From Alphaproteobacteria bacterium (GTDB taxonomy: Bacteria > Pseudomonadota > Alphaproteobacteria > Sphingomonadales > Emcibacteraceae), in the NCBI GenBank assembly GCA_020446675.1, contig JAGREE010000005.1:154637-218636 (forward strand): a stretch of DNA of 64,000 nt. The letters run 5' to 3'. Under the pieces are notes generated by a model. It did not search any database and had not been told where the DNA came from. It saw only the letters and a program-made list of their open reading frames with translations. Each line of letters starts with the position of its first letter. The stretch's first letter is position 1. A program made the translations under genes and the position numbers. Shown here one piece after another: positions 16,053-25,708 of this stretch.

Positions 16053-17318
16053 ATGAGACGAGTTGTTGTAACCGGATTGGGGCTGGTGACGCCATTGGCG
16101 ACTGGAGTAGAGGAAACCTGGAAGCGTCTTATTGCCGGGGAAAGCGGTGCGGGGCCAATTACCAGATTCGATTCTGAAGGACTTACAGCACAGGTTGCCT
16201 GTGAAGTACCGCTCGGTGATGGAACAAACGGAACATTTAATGCCGATGACTGGATGGATCCTAAAAGCCGTAAACGGGTTGATGATTTTATCCTTTATGG
16301 TATGGCGGCGGCTGATATGGCTTTTGCCGATAGCGGATATAAAGCTGAAACCATGGAACAAAAATGGCGTACCGGTGCCCTAATCGGTTCCGGTATTGGC
16401 GGGCTGCCAGGAATTCAGGATGAGAGCATCAATATGTTTGAACGCGGTGTACGCCGCGTAAGCCCGCATTTTATTCCACGGTGTCTTATAAATCTGGTGT
16501 CTGGTAATGTATCAATTAAACATGGCCTTATGGGACCAAACCATGCGGTGGTAACAGCCTGTGCCACGGGAACACATGCCATTGGGGATGCGGCGCGACT
16601 GATTGCGTTTGATGATGCCGATGTTATGATTGCCGGTGGCGCGGAAGCCGCCATCTGCCGTGTGGGTGTTGCCGGGTTTAATCAGGCGCGCGCTTTAAGC
16701 ACCCATTTCAATGATACACCGACCAAAGCGTCGAGACCCTATGATAAGGACCGTGATGGATTTGTGATCGGTGAAGGTGCCGGCATGGTCATCCTTGAAG
16801 AATACGAACATGCCAAAGCACGCGGGGCCAAAATTTATGGTGAAGTTGTGGGCTATGGCCTGAGCGGAGATGCGTACCATGTTACTGCACCATCACCGGA
16901 TGGCAGTGGCGGATACCGTGCAATGGAAGCTGCCTTTAAACGCGCGAAAATGGATCCATCTGAAATTGGTTATGTCAATGCGCATGGCACGTCAACGCCA
17001 CTTGGTGATGAAATTGAATTTTCGGCTGTTAAACGCCTGTTTGGTGATGCGGCTTCATCCATTGCCATGTCATCCACAAAGTCCGCAATTGGACATTTGC
17101 TAGGGGCTGCCGGCGCGGTTGAGGCCGTTTTCAGTATTCTTGCCATGAACCGTGGTGAGGTGCCACCAACACTTAACCTGGATAATCCATCAGAAGGCAT
17201 TGAAGGCATAAATCTGGTTCCGCATGAAGCACAGCAAAAATCGGGGATCAAAGCGGTGCTTTCAAACAGCTTCGGATTTGGCGGAACAAACGCTTCAGTT
17301 ATTATCAGGGCGGTCTAG
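16053..17318 (+). CDS. fabF: 3-oxoacyl-ACP synthase II FabF
   Basis: Condensing enzyme of fatty-acid elongation. The 421-residue thiolase-fold protein has the nucleophile Cys170 (VTACATGTHAIGDA), the first active-site His in HGTSTPLGD near residue 310 and the second in SAIGHLLGAAG near residue 346. It starts MRRVVVTGLGLVTPL, the standard N-terminus, with AAGGG ten bases upstream. mltG begins eight bases after its stop. Confidence 0.96.
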   Translation: MRRVVVTGLGLVTPLATGVEETWKRLIAGESGAGPITRFDSEGLTAQVACEVPLGDGTNGTFNADDWMDPKSRKRVDDFILYGMAAADMAFADSGYKAETMEQKWRTGALIGSGIGGLPGIQDESINMFERGVRRVSPHFIPRCLINLVSGNVSIKHGLMGPNHAVVTACATGTHAIGDAARLIAFDDADVMIAGGAEAAICRVGVAGFNQARALSTHFNDTPTKASRPYDKDRDGFVIGEGAGMVILEEYEHAKARGAKIYGEVVGYGLSGDAYHVTAPSPDGSGGYRAMEAAFKRAKMDPSEIGYVNAHGTSTPLGDEIEFSAVKRLFGDAASSIAMSSTKSAIGHLLGAAGAVEAVFSILAMNRGEVPPTLNLDNPSEGIEGINLVPHEAQQKSGIKAVLSNSFGFGGTNASVIIRAV

Positions 17319-17325
17319 CACCCTG

Positions 17326-18306
17326 ATGCAGGGGTTTAGAAAATATATTATACTCTTAATCGTTGGCAGCGTTGCATTTGCAGCGCTGTTTTCGTTTCTG
17401 ACCTATCGTGCCTTTATGGCCCCCAATGACCAAAAAACCAATAGTGTGTTTCTGGTGCCCCCGGGCCAGGGGCTGATCAGGACTTCCCGCCTGCTAAACG
17501 AAGCCGGTTTAATATCCAATAAGGATATTTTCAGGGTCGGTGTGATGTTCAAGGGTCAGGAAAGAAATTTGAAAGCGGGGGAATTTCTAATTCCGCCAGC
17601 GGTTTCCATGAATGACATTATGAATATTCTGGTTAAGGGTGAAGTCATTCAGCACCAGCTCACCATCGTGGAAGGATGGACCAGCTGGCAGATTGAACAA
17701 TATTTAAACAGTCTTGATAATCTTGTAGATCCGATAGAAGCCCCGCCAATAGAGGGAAGTATATTGCCGGAAAGCTATCATTATACCTATGGCACCAGCC
17801 GGTTTGATCTGCTTTCAAGAATGCAGGAACAGCAGCTTCTGCTGCTTGACCAGCTATGGGATAGTCGTGATCCAGACCTTCCTTTTACAAATGTTGAGGA
17901 AGCCATTATTCTAGCTTCAATAGTAGAGAAGGAAACGGGAGTGGCAGGGGAAAGAAGCCATATTGCAGGCGTATTCATAAACCGGCTAAATCGCAATATG
18001 CGGCTTCAGTCTGACCCGACGATAATTTATGGCGTTGATCCAAAAGGATTTTTGGATAGGGGGCTGAGAAAAAGTGAAATTGAAAATAAGGATAACCCTT
18101 ATAACACTTATCAGATTGATGGTCTGCCACCGACGCCGATTTGTCATCCGGGCCGTGCAGCAATTGAAGCGGTTCTTCACCCGATGCAAACGGATGATAT
18201 TTATTTTGTGGCGGATGGCACCGGCGGCCACGTTTTTTCAAAAACTTTGGAAGAGCATAAGAAAAATGTGGCCAAGTGGCGCCAGATTGAAGGCAGCCGG
18301 AAATAA
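17326..18306 (+). CDS. mltG: Endolytic transglycosylase MltG
   Basis: Inner-membrane lytic transglycosylase of the YceG family that cleaves nascent glycan strands. The ATG at 17326 gives 326 residues, beginning MQGFRKYIILLIVGSVAF with one membrane anchor. A LysM-like region follows, then the catalytic domain with the conserved Glu in ASIVEKETG and the INRLNRNMRLQSDPTIIYG segment. A longer frame would start inside fabF and lacks homology. Proximity to fabF is typical. Its stop abuts the stop of the convergent gene at 18307 with no spacer. Confidence 0.94.
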   Translation: MQGFRKYIILLIVGSVAFAALFSFLTYRAFMAPNDQKTNSVFLVPPGQGLIRTSRLLNEAGLISNKDIFRVGVMFKGQERNLKAGEFLIPPAVSMNDIMNILVKGEVIQHQLTIVEGWTSWQIEQYLNSLDNLVDPIEAPPIEGSILPESYHYTYGTSRFDLLSRMQEQQLLLLDQLWDSRDPDLPFTNVEEAIILASIVEKETGVAGERSHIAGVFINRLNRNMRLQSDPTIIYGVDPKGFLDRGLRKSEIENKDNPYNTYQIDGLPPTPICHPGRAAIEAVLHPMQTDDIYFVADGTGGHVFSKTLEEHKKNVAKWRQIEGSRK

Positions 18307-19062
18307 CTATTCAATATTAAGCATACCTGATGTTTCTAATTTCGACATTGGTACAGCACATTCCATAACAATTTTAACCGCTACTTCAGGGTCGATTATA
18401 TCTTTAGCATCGTTCATTAGCTGTTGAATAGCGAGACCAATTAAAATTGGAAATTCAATTGGGTTTTTTGTGAATTTCATTATGACTGGGATTAAAATTG
18501 GATGAAATTCCTTGATCAAATCTGTTGGTTTTTTCTTTAAACTGTGTTTTTTTTCCAATCGTGGGACACCAAACTCATTTTGGCCAATTGTTCCTGCCGT
18601 ATGACTTACCAGTTCATTTATGTCAGGAAAATTTGATGCTCCCAGTTGCTGTGCCATACCGCCAGCAAGTCCCCAAACGGAATATTGATCAGTAAAAAGG
18701 GGTTTATTTATGAGTTCTCCCATAAAATAGGTTTTGCCATCGGAGGCATCAACCCTGCTTATTCTACCGGTTTTCCCTTCATTGATTTGTTGGGTAGCAA
18801 CACCACTGATTAAGCAATAGTTTCCAGCAAGAGATCCTAAAATCCCGAGTACGGTTTCTATATGGACACCATTTTCATCTTCAGCAAATTTCAAGAGGGC
18901 ATCCTTGACCTCCATCGCACCGATCTTTAATGCAATAAGTGGATCATCTTTCTTTTTTTCTTCAATAGTTTGCATTAACGCCCCTTCAGCTGCACTTTTT
19001 TGCAACTGCGGTTCAATACGCTCTGACTTTTGATTTTTCTTTTTTTTGAAAATACCAAACAT
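18307..19062 (-). CDS. Unrecognised 251-residue cytoplasmic protein
   Basis: I do not recognise this protein. It begins MFGIFKKKK and has a basic and polar first 30 residues, then DDPLIALKIGAMEVKDALLKF and a Gly-rich stretch (GILGSLAGNYCLISGVAT) that may be buried rather than membrane-spanning. Positions 165-190 are Lys-rich, and the C-terminal quarter looks helical. There is no signal peptide or recognisable catalytic motif. A GGGGG stretch lies about four bases before the ATG. It is antisense to and abuts mltG and sits, with an SDR gene, in a place where mltG is normally next to yicC. It may be accessory. Confidence 0.75.
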   Translation of the reverse strand: MFGIFKKKKNQKSERIEPQLQKSAAEGALMQTIEEKKKDDPLIALKIGAMEVKDALLKFAEDENGVHIETVLGILGSLAGNYCLISGVATQQINEGKTGRISRVDASDGKTYFMGELINKPLFTDQYSVWGLAGGMAQQLGASNFPDINELVSHTAGTIGQNEFGVPRLEKKHSLKKKPTDLIKEFHPILIPVIMKFTKNPIEFPILIGLAIQQLMNDAKDIIDPEVAVKIVMECAVPMSKLETSGMLNIE

Positions 19063-19143
19063 GGAACCCCCAATTATTAATTATAATTGTAACAAAAAAA
19101 TTGATATCACATTCAACTTTCGTTGGCAAATTTACGCAGTGAA

Positions 19144-19905
19144 TTATTTTTTGGGAAGTCTCCGAAATAACCTCTCTAGTATAAATTCCGGAATAAGCCG
19201 CCGGACAGTAAAAGTGATCAGGCGCATCTGCCAGGGAAATGTGATATTGGCTTTATTTTTTTCAAGACCCGTGCGGATAATTCTGGCAGCTTTATCCGCT
19301 TCCATGAAAAAAGGCATTTTGAAATTGTTTTCATCCGTCATTCTGCTTCTGACAAAGCCCGGACATATAACATTAATCTCCAGCCCGCAGTCATGATAAT
19401 ACCCACGCAGGGCTTCGCCGTAAGCTTTGACAGCAACCTTGCTACTTGAATAGGCTGGTGAAGAGGGAAGCCCACGCATTCCCGCAACGGAAGAAACGAT
19501 GGCAATTTGGCCGTACCTGCGGTTTTTCATAAGCTTTATGGCTGGATGGACCGTATTAAAGACACCGTTAACATTGGTTTCAAACAGTGTTTCTGTATGA
19601 GTCGTGATATCATCATTGGCACCAAGGCTGGTTGAAATGCCGGCATTGGCAATCACCAGATCAAGCTGGGAAATCCTGTCACAGTCAGTAATCCACTCAT
19701 CCATTTTCTGTTTATTGCGGCAGTCGATGATCTTGGCGAATGTTTTGGCGCCTTTTTGTTCACAATGCCGAACCGTTTCACCAAGCCGTTCTTTGGATAG
19801 CCCACTGATAAATAGTGTTACATCCGGGGCCGCATACTCGATGGCCAGTGCCCGTCCTATACCGGAACTGGCACCGGTAATCATTATGAATTTAGGGTTT
19901 TTCAA
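19144..19905 (-). CDS. SDR family oxidoreductase
   Basis: A classical short-chain dehydrogenase of about 253 residues. TGASSGIG lies near residue 10, ANAG near residue 86, a catalytic Ser in IVSSVAG and YSSSK. The C-terminal 25 residues extend beyond the fold and are basic (LERLFRRLPKK), suggesting membrane or partner contact. I chose the TTG at 19905, seven bases after AGGAAG; the ATG at 19884 would start inside the first beta-strand, and the open frame to 19974 would overlap yicC. The substrate is unknown. It is divergent to yicC and downstream of no obvious partner. Confidence 0.85.
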   Translation of the reverse strand: MKNPKFIMITGASSGIGRALAIEYAAPDVTLFISGLSKERLGETVRHCEQKGAKTFAKIIDCRNKQKMDEWITDCDRISQLDLVIANAGISTSLGANDDITTHTETLFETNVNGVFNTVHPAIKLMKNRRYGQIAIVSSVAGMRGLPSSPAYSSSKVAVKAYGEALRGYYHDCGLEINVICPGFVRSRMTDENNFKMPFFMEADKAARIIRTGLEKNKANITFPWQMRLITFTVRRLIPEFILERLFRRLPKK

Positions 19906-19957
19906 TTCATGACTTCCTGCTATACATTTAAAACCAAAAACAACAATACAGTGCAAA

Positions 19958-20845
19958 ATGACAATATCAAGCATGACTGGATTTGGCCGCGCAGAAGGCC
20001 ATTTTGAAAATTACAGCTGGGTCTGGGAAATCAGAAGCGTAAATGGCAAGGGTATTGATATCCGCTATCGCATTCCGCCCGGGCTTGATGATCTGGATCA
20101 GTATATCAAATCAACGCTAAAAAATGCACTTTCCCGTGGCAGCCTTAATATTTCATTGCAATTGCAAAAAGATGTTACCAACCCGGACGTAAGAGTAAAT
20201 GAAGAGGCACTGGACAAACTTGTCACTGTTGCCAAGGCTGCCGCAAAAAAACATGATCTGGCCCTGCCGTCGATCGATCGGCTTTTATCAATCCGTGATA
20301 TTGTTGAAATTACAGATCTGGAAGAGGATGAAGACTTGCTTGCTGAACGGGATGAGCAGCTCAAGAAGACATTTATTTTAGCCTTGGACGGGCTCAAAAC
20401 ATCACGCCTGCATGAAGGGGAGGCAACATTTAAAATGCTGTCAGCAACCCTTGATGAAATGGAAGTTTTGCTCGGAAAAGCAATCGACATTGCCGCCACC
20501 CAACCTGCGGCTCTAAAGGAAAGACTTGATGAAAAAGTCAGTGCATTATTAGAGAATAATCACGGCATTGATCCTGACAGGCTTGCCCAGGAAATTGTCC
20601 TGCTGGTCACAAAAGCCGATGTAAAAGAGGAAACGGATCGATTAAACGCTCATATAGAAAACGCAAGAAAACTCTTAAAGGAGCAGGGGGCTGTTGGTCG
20701 AAAGCTTGAGTTTTTATCACAGGAATTTAATAGAGAAACCAATACGTTATGCTCTAAATCCTCAGATATAGCTTTAACAAATATTGGACTATCTTTAAAA
20801 GCAGCAATAGACCAATTCAGGGAACAGGTGCTCAATGTTGAATAA
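19958..20845 (+). CDS. yicC: YicC/YloC family endoribonuclease
   Basis: A 295-residue member of the YicC family, now regarded as endoribonucleases with a role in small-RNA decay in E. coli. The N-terminus MTISSMTGFGRAEG is diagnostic, and the C-terminal part has the conserved EFLSQEFNRETNTLCSKSSD segment. Its stop lies inside the gmk start region (11-base overlap), so the two are translationally coupled. yicC-gmk is a widespread pair. Confidence 0.94.
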   Translation: MTISSMTGFGRAEGHFENYSWVWEIRSVNGKGIDIRYRIPPGLDDLDQYIKSTLKNALSRGSLNISLQLQKDVTNPDVRVNEEALDKLVTVAKAAAKKHDLALPSIDRLLSIRDIVEITDLEEDEDLLAERDEQLKKTFILALDGLKTSRLHEGEATFKMLSATLDEMEVLLGKAIDIAATQPAALKERLDEKVSALLENNHGIDPDRLAQEIVLLVTKADVKEETDRLNAHIENARKLLKEQGAVGRKLEFLSQEFNRETNTLCSKSSDIALTNIGLSLKAAIDQFREQVLNVE

Positions 20846-21476
20846 TAAAAATGAAATAAAAAGAAGGGGACTGCTCCTGGTTCTGTCGAGCCCTTCCGGT
20901 GCCGGGAAATCGACATTGTCAAAATTGCTTCTCGAAAAAGATGATGAAATATATCTGTCAGTTTCAACAACGACCCGTCCGCCCCGTCCGGGTGAGGTTG
21001 AAGGCAGGGATTATCATTTTGTCAGCCAGTCCGATTTTGATCAATTGGTCAATGAAAATGGGTTTTTGGAACATGCGACAGTATTTGACCATTCTTATGG
21101 TACGCCGGCGGCACCTGTTGAGCAAATGATCAGAAGTGGTAAGGATGTCATGTTTGATATCGATTGGCAGGGAACACAACAGCTGCATGAAAAGGTAGGG
21201 TCTGATCTGGTCCGGGTCTTTATCCTTCCACCGAGCAAAGCGGAACTTGAAAAGCGCTTAAAAACCCGTGCGCAGGATACGGATGAAGTGGTGGCAAAAC
21301 GTATGGCGAAAGCCAATGCAGAAATAAGCCACTGGGCCGAATATGATTATGTGATCATTAATGATGATCTGGAAAAAGCAGAAGCCGAATTATTCACGAT
21401 CCTGAGAGCAGAACGAATGAAAAGGGTTCGTCAATCGGGCCTTGCTTCTTTTGTCAGTGATCTGACAAAAGAATAG
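20835..21476 (+). CDS. gmk: Guanylate kinase
   Basis: Phosphorylates GMP to GDP. The 213-residue protein has the P-loop SSPSGAGKSTL near residue 18, the GMP-binding STTTRPPRPGE near residue 44 and GRDYHFVS just after. Length is normal. It overlaps the end of yicC by 11 bases and its stop is seven bases from the stop of the convergent peroxidase gene. Confidence 0.96.
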   Translation: MLNNKNEIKRRGLLLVLSSPSGAGKSTLSKLLLEKDDEIYLSVSTTTRPPRPGEVEGRDYHFVSQSDFDQLVNENGFLEHATVFDHSYGTPAAPVEQMIRSGKDVMFDIDWQGTQQLHEKVGSDLVRVFILPPSKAELEKRLKTRAQDTDEVVAKRMAKANAEISHWAEYDYVIINDDLEKAEAELFTILRAERMKRVRQSGLASFVSDLTKE

Positions 21477-21483
21477 TTTTCTT

Positions 21484-22362
21484 TCAAAGGCCAAGCGAAG
21501 ATAATTTCAATTTTCCGCCCTTGGTGGGCGGGCACCAGTAATAGGCGCCATTAATAGGGCGGGTAAAATCAAATAGTGCGTCAATAATACCATCATCGTT
21601 ACCGATCATCCGGTTCATAACCGCTTCAAACTTATCCAGATTATTGGCAAATGAAACAAATACCAATCCGCTGTCCATTCCATCTGCCCAAGGCATTGAA
21701 CGTCGGATCATAAAAGCTTCCGGTTCGAAATCCTCCTGTGCGGTTCTTTTTACATGCGCAGATGATGGGGCATCAAATTCCTCGTTGCTATCAGCATGGC
21801 GGCCAAAGGTGTTATCCTGTCGTTCTTTATCCATTTGTTCAAAAACATCGAGATCATGCAGCCATTGTTGAACGGCGACAAAACTTCCACCATTAAGGCC
21901 TTCTATATCCGTATGATCAATGGCCGCTTCTAATGCGTCATCCCTTTCAGGGTTTTCAGTGCCGTCCTCATAGCCGCCTAAATCGCGGTTTTTATCATAT
22001 TGAAAGCTATCGATCACGCTGGTAATGGTGAAGGCGTCCGCTAGACAAGCTTCAATTTTACGTGATCTATGCAATATTTCACCACGATCTGTCCCTCTTA
22101 ACCAAATCCAAAGGGATTGTGGTGTGGACGGAATTTCGATGCCGCCAACAGTTTGTGCAGGCATGGTTCTGAGTCCTGGAATTTCTATTCCCAGGGCTGT
22201 TATCAGCGACTTGCCAAGTCCAACAACCGTGTATTGAGTATCAATAATTTCTTTAAGGCTTTTCAGAGCGGCAGCAATATTAGGGATTGAATATATTGAG
22301 AATGTCATATAACGGCCCAGTTTGGTTTCGCCGTCAAGAATTCCAATTTGATAGTTTTTCAT
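21484..22362 (-). CDS. DyP-type haem peroxidase
   Basis: A 292-residue dye-decolorising peroxidase, nearest to the short YfeX-like class. The family GXXDG motif is GGYEDGTENP near residue 150; the proximal haem ligand is the His in SSAHVKRT near residue 215, and the distal Arg lies in IRRSMPW. There is no Tat or Sec signal, so it is cytoplasmic unless packaged, and no encapsulin gene is present. The C-terminus (GKLKLSSLGL) is not a clear encapsulin cargo tag. It is inserted between gmk and the rsmA operon. Twelve bases separate its start from the rsmA stop, so it may be co-transcribed with that operon. Confidence 0.9.
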   Translation of the reverse strand: MKNYQIGILDGETKLGRYMTFSIYSIPNIAAALKSLKEIIDTQYTVVGLGKSLITALGIEIPGLRTMPAQTVGGIEIPSTPQSLWIWLRGTDRGEILHRSRKIEACLADAFTITSVIDSFQYDKNRDLGGYEDGTENPERDDALEAAIDHTDIEGLNGGSFVAVQQWLHDLDVFEQMDKERQDNTFGRHADSNEEFDAPSSAHVKRTAQEDFEPEAFMIRRSMPWADGMDSGLVFVSFANNLDKFEAVMNRMIGNDDGIIDALFDFTRPINGAYYWCPPTKGGKLKLSSLGL

Positions 22363-22374
22363 TGAATATAACCG

Positions 22375-23229
22375 TTATTTATTTTCTTGATATTCTAAAG
22401 CCAAACGGCAGAAGTCTTCAACAGATAATTCTTCTGCCCTTGCCGTTTCTTTTATGTTGGCGGATGCAAGAATTATAGCAGGATCTATACCAAGCCCCTT
22501 CAGACTGGCTCTAAGCATTTTGCGTCGCTGATTAAATGCGACAGAAACGACACGTTCGAGTATTTTCTGGTCCGGCGCATTGGCGGGTTGTTCTTTGGGT
22601 GTAATTTGTACGATACAGGATGTGACTTTCGGGGGCGGAATAAAAGCCTGCCTTGGTATATCAAACAAAATTCTTGGATCAGCCCGATATTGGCAAAGGA
22701 CGGAAAGACGACCATATGCCTTGCTTTTTGGTTTTGCGACTATCCTTTCTCCAACTTCTTTCTGAAACATAAGGGTGAGCGATTTAAACCAGGGCAACCA
22801 ATTTTCCACGGTCATCCATTTTACCAATAGGGCTGTTCCGACATTATAGGGCAGATTGGCAACAACATGAATGTCTTTGCCATTTGTATCACCGATCAAT
22901 GCCGCTTCATCTACGTCTAGGGCATCTCCTTCAATGACCTTAACTTTATTGTCATAAGCAGATGCAATCTCATTTAAAGCCAAAATGCAGCGATGATCCA
23001 TTTCAACGGCAATTATTTTTTGCGCACCCTGCATTAGAAGTCCGCGCGTCAGTGCACCGGGGCCGGGACCAACTTCATATATAACCGCATCTTTAATATT
23101 TCCCGCTGCACGGGCAATTTTTTGCGTGAGATTTAAATCGGTCAGAAAATTCTGTCCCAATGATTTCTTGGCTCGCAGGTCATAACGATCGATAACGTCC
23201 CGAAGAGGAGGAAGCCCGTCACTGCTCAT
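22375..23229 (-). CDS. rsmA: 16S rRNA dimethyladenosine transferase RsmA (KsgA)
   Basis: Methylates two adjacent adenosines near the 3' end of 16S rRNA during 30S maturation. The protein (284 residues from the ATG at 23229) shows [11 protein letters not shown] motif [14 protein letters not shown] and the catalytic NLPYNVGT. The start [13 protein letters not shown] resembles other alphaproteobacterial RsmA proteins; ATGs at 23244 and 23241 in the same frame would add four or five residues. Either start overlaps the pdxA stop, so translation is coupled. Confidence 0.95.
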   Translation of the reverse strand: MSSDGLPPLRDVIDRYDLRAKKSLGQNFLTDLNLTQKIARAAGNIKDAVIYEVGPGPGALTRGLLMQGAQKIIAVEMDHRCILALNEIASAYDNKVKVIEGDALDVDEAALIGDTNGKDIHVVANLPYNVGTALLVKWMTVENWLPWFKSLTLMFQKEVGERIVAKPKSKAYGRLSVLCQYRADPRILFDIPRQAFIPPPKVTSCIVQITPKEQPANAPDQKILERVVSVAFNQRRKMLRASLKGLGIDPAIILASANIKETARAEELSVEDFCRLALEYQENK

Positions 23230-24271
23230 TTTGATCCGCATCAATCAGGGGAAGATATTTTGACATCCGGTCAGCAAGCTTAAGTGAATTAATCATGCTT
23301 GTCGGGTTTGCAAGTCCCTGACCCGCAATATCGAGGGCTGTTCCATGATCAGGGGATGTTCTGACAATCGGCAGGCCAAGGGTCACATTGACGCCAGCGT
23401 CAAAATCAATAGTTTTAATCGGAATTAAGGCCTGATCATGATACATACATAAGGCAACATCATATTTGGCCCGGGCTGATTTATGAAACATTGTGTCCGC
23501 TGGCATCGGGCCATTAAGCCTTATCCCCTGTTTTTTTAATGCATTTATGGCGGGGGCAATAATTTCCCGCTCTTCAATACCCATTGTTCCGCCTTCTCCG
23601 GCATGGGGATTTAGCCCGCTTACCGCAATAGCCGGATAATCAAGATTAAAAAATTTCTTCATTCCCTCGTGAATGGTTCTGATCGTTCTGACCAAGAGCT
23701 GATGGGTAATGAGGGGAGGAACATCTTTTAGCGCGACATGTATGGTAAGCGGCACCACACACAGCTGTTCGGATGCAAGCATCATAACCGGGTGATACTC
23801 TTCACCGGTATGGTTTTTTGACAGTTTGGCCAGATATTCAGTATGTCCCGGACAATCAAAGCCAACACTATAAAGGGCTGCTTTATGAATAGGGGCTGTT
23901 GCCATGGCGCGCGCCTGTCCGCAAATAATAAGCTCAACGGCTTTGTCAATTGAGGCGATGACCATTTCCGCTGTCTCATGCTGCGGATGACCAAATTGAA
24001 AATCACTTTTGAAGTTAAGGTCTAACACAGGCAGAGAATTGTTGAAAATATGAACAGCTTGTTGCGGTGACGAAATTGGGGTTATGGGGACATTCAAATT
24101 TAATGCTGAAGCTTGTTTTTTCAGCAATTCAGCACTGCCGATTACAAAAAACGGTGCTATAGAGAATTCATGTCGCTTATACCAGGATTTCAGTATGACT
24201 TCTGGGCCAATGCCAGAAGGCTCGCCAATGGTAACGGCAATGGGAAGTTTATTTTCATCCAGTTCTTCCAT
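23219..24271 (-). CDS. pdxA: 4-hydroxythreonine-4-phosphate dehydrogenase PdxA
   Basis: NAD-dependent enzyme of the DXP-dependent pyridoxal phosphate pathway. The 350 residues include [10 protein letters not shown] near the start, the metal ligands in CPGHTEYLA and [10 protein letters not shown], and [12 protein letters not shown] followed by [16 protein letters not shown] near the C-terminus. It overlaps rsmA downstream and begins 13 bases after surA, in the order lptD-surA-pdxA-rsmA found in many proteobacteria. Confidence 0.96.
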   Translation of the reverse strand: MEELDENKLPIAVTIGEPSGIGPEVILKSWYKRHEFSIAPFFVIGSAELLKKQASALNLNVPITPISSPQQAVHIFNNSLPVLDLNFKSDFQFGHPQHETAEMVIASIDKAVELIICGQARAMATAPIHKAALYSVGFDCPGHTEYLAKLSKNHTGEEYHPVMMLASEQLCVVPLTIHVALKDVPPLITHQLLVRTIRTIHEGMKKFFNLDYPAIAVSGLNPHAGEGGTMGIEEREIIAPAINALKKQGIRLNGPMPADTMFHKSARAKYDVALCMYHDQALIPIKTIDFDAGVNVTLGLPIVRTSPDHGTALDIAGQGLANPTSMINSLKLADRMSKYLPLIDADQNEQ

Positions 24272-24284
24272 TGCAATTTACCTG

Positions 24285-25586
24285 TTATCGATAATCAACA
24301 ATGGCATCACGTCTAAGGTCGCGCAAATGGCGTCTGGCAACTAGCTGGAGCCTTGATTGTGTCATATTATCAAGAACAGTATCAAATTCAGGAAGTTTTA
24401 CTTCAGGAATATCTTTCGCACACAAAATATAGCTTCTATACCCATTCTCTTCCTCGTAAAGCTTGGTACCTTGTCCAATTTCAAGATTAAGTATCTCTTC
24501 TCTTGCTTCTCGTGGTAAATTTCCAACTTTCGTTGTCCCAATATCACCATCACCTGTAGCCTTTAACGAAACGGCATTTTCTTTGTTTGCTTCACAGGCA
24601 TTCGTATTTTTAACTTTTGATAAAACTAATTTATTCAGATCATCAAATGACTTATCTGGAAAATCATCCTTCATGAAATAGAGGAATTTAAGTGTAACAG
24701 CAATGTCTTCGTCATTCAGGGTCAGAATTTTTCTTTTATTTGTTAGTTTGAGAATATACACACCATCCTCTGTGATAATTGGATCAGAAATTTCACCCAC
24801 ATTCATATTAGGCAGTTGACTACTGACCTCTTTAGGAAGTTCATTATCCATTACCCACCCCATATCACCACCAACAGATGCCGTAGAAGATTGTGAGAAT
24901 TGTTGTGCAATTGCAGTGAAAGGGGTGCCGTCTTCAAGTTGTTTGTGGATGAGATTGGCAGATGAAACCACTTCATCACGCTGTGCATTATTCGTAATAA
25001 GAAGGAAAATTTCACTGACATTATATTCAAATTTTCCTTTATCACGTTCAAGTTTATCAAGAAAATTCATGACCTCATCATCAGTAATATTGACCAATGG
25101 ACTTAACAGTCCGCCGACAACCCTTTGCCATGCTAGTGTGCCGCTTATCTGGTTGACGAGTGTTTGCTTTTCGATGCCAGCTTCTTTAAGGGCATTTACA
25201 AGTTCTTCTGAGGTCAGATTAAACTGGCGGGCATAATTTGCAAAAGCATCCTCTAATTCATTTGTTGTTGCAACGGCCTCAAACTTTTTCGCTTCCTGTA
25301 GTTTAAGTTTATCATCAATCAGTCCATTCATAGCCTGATTTTGTAGATTTTGTTCCTGTTCGGGTGTTACATTTCTTGATGGGTTTGAAAGAAAAAGTAA
25401 TCTCGTCCGTTGCTTTAGATCATAAAGTGAAATGACTTCATCATTTACGATGGCAACGATCTGCTGAAGATCCTGCAAGTCTTGCTCTGATTGCTGTGCT
25501 TTTGTTGGGGTTGCACAAAACGCGATTATAGGCACGCATAGCAAAAGTATTTTAAAAACTGACTTTATTTTAATTTTCATTACCAT
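24285..25586 (-). CDS. surA: Periplasmic chaperone/peptidyl-prolyl isomerase SurA
   Basis: Chaperone that escorts unfolded outer-membrane proteins across the periplasm. It has a signal peptide (KSVFKILLLCVPIIAF, cut near TKAQ), the SurA N-domain starting IVAIVNDEVISLYDL, and a parvulin domain around residues 170-275 (SSTASVGGDMGWV, then GVYILKLTNKR). A second, divergent parvulin-like region precedes a C-terminal helix. Total 433 residues. Start could be 25586 or 25580 (Met-Val-Met). It lies 122 bases from lptD, whose product it helps assemble. Confidence 0.93.
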   Translation of the reverse strand: MVMKIKIKSVFKILLLCVPIIAFCATPTKAQQSEQDLQDLQQIVAIVNDEVISLYDLKQRTRLLFLSNPSRNVTPEQEQNLQNQAMNGLIDDKLKLQEAKKFEAVATTNELEDAFANYARQFNLTSEELVNALKEAGIEKQTLVNQISGTLAWQRVVGGLLSPLVNITDDEVMNFLDKLERDKGKFEYNVSEIFLLITNNAQRDEVVSSANLIHKQLEDGTPFTAIAQQFSQSSTASVGGDMGWVMDNELPKEVSSQLPNMNVGEISDPIITEDGVYILKLTNKRKILTLNDEDIAVTLKFLYFMKDDFPDKSFDDLNKLVLSKVKNTNACEANKENAVSLKATGDGDIGTTKVGNLPREAREEILNLEIGQGTKLYEEENGYRSYILCAKDIPEVKLPEFDTVLDNMTQSRLQLVARRHLRDLRRDAIVDYR

Positions 25587-25708
25587 TTTCTATCGGAACC
25601 TAACCTTACAAACTTAATTTTAATTAAAAAGTCTTTATATAACGAAATAATCATGTGTTCTATAATTATGTTGAAAAATATGGTCATTTTGTGCCTAAAC
25701 CAAAAATT

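Noticed and set aside
17224-17325. N-terminal extension of mltG into fabF
   Set aside because: Out-of-frame shadow of fabF with no homology; the membrane anchor begins at ATG 17326.
21484-21520. Encapsulin cargo peptide at the C-terminus of the DyP peroxidase
   Set aside because: The tail KLSSLGL lacks the extended linker and the usual SLGIGSL-type tag, and no encapsulin shell gene is in the window.
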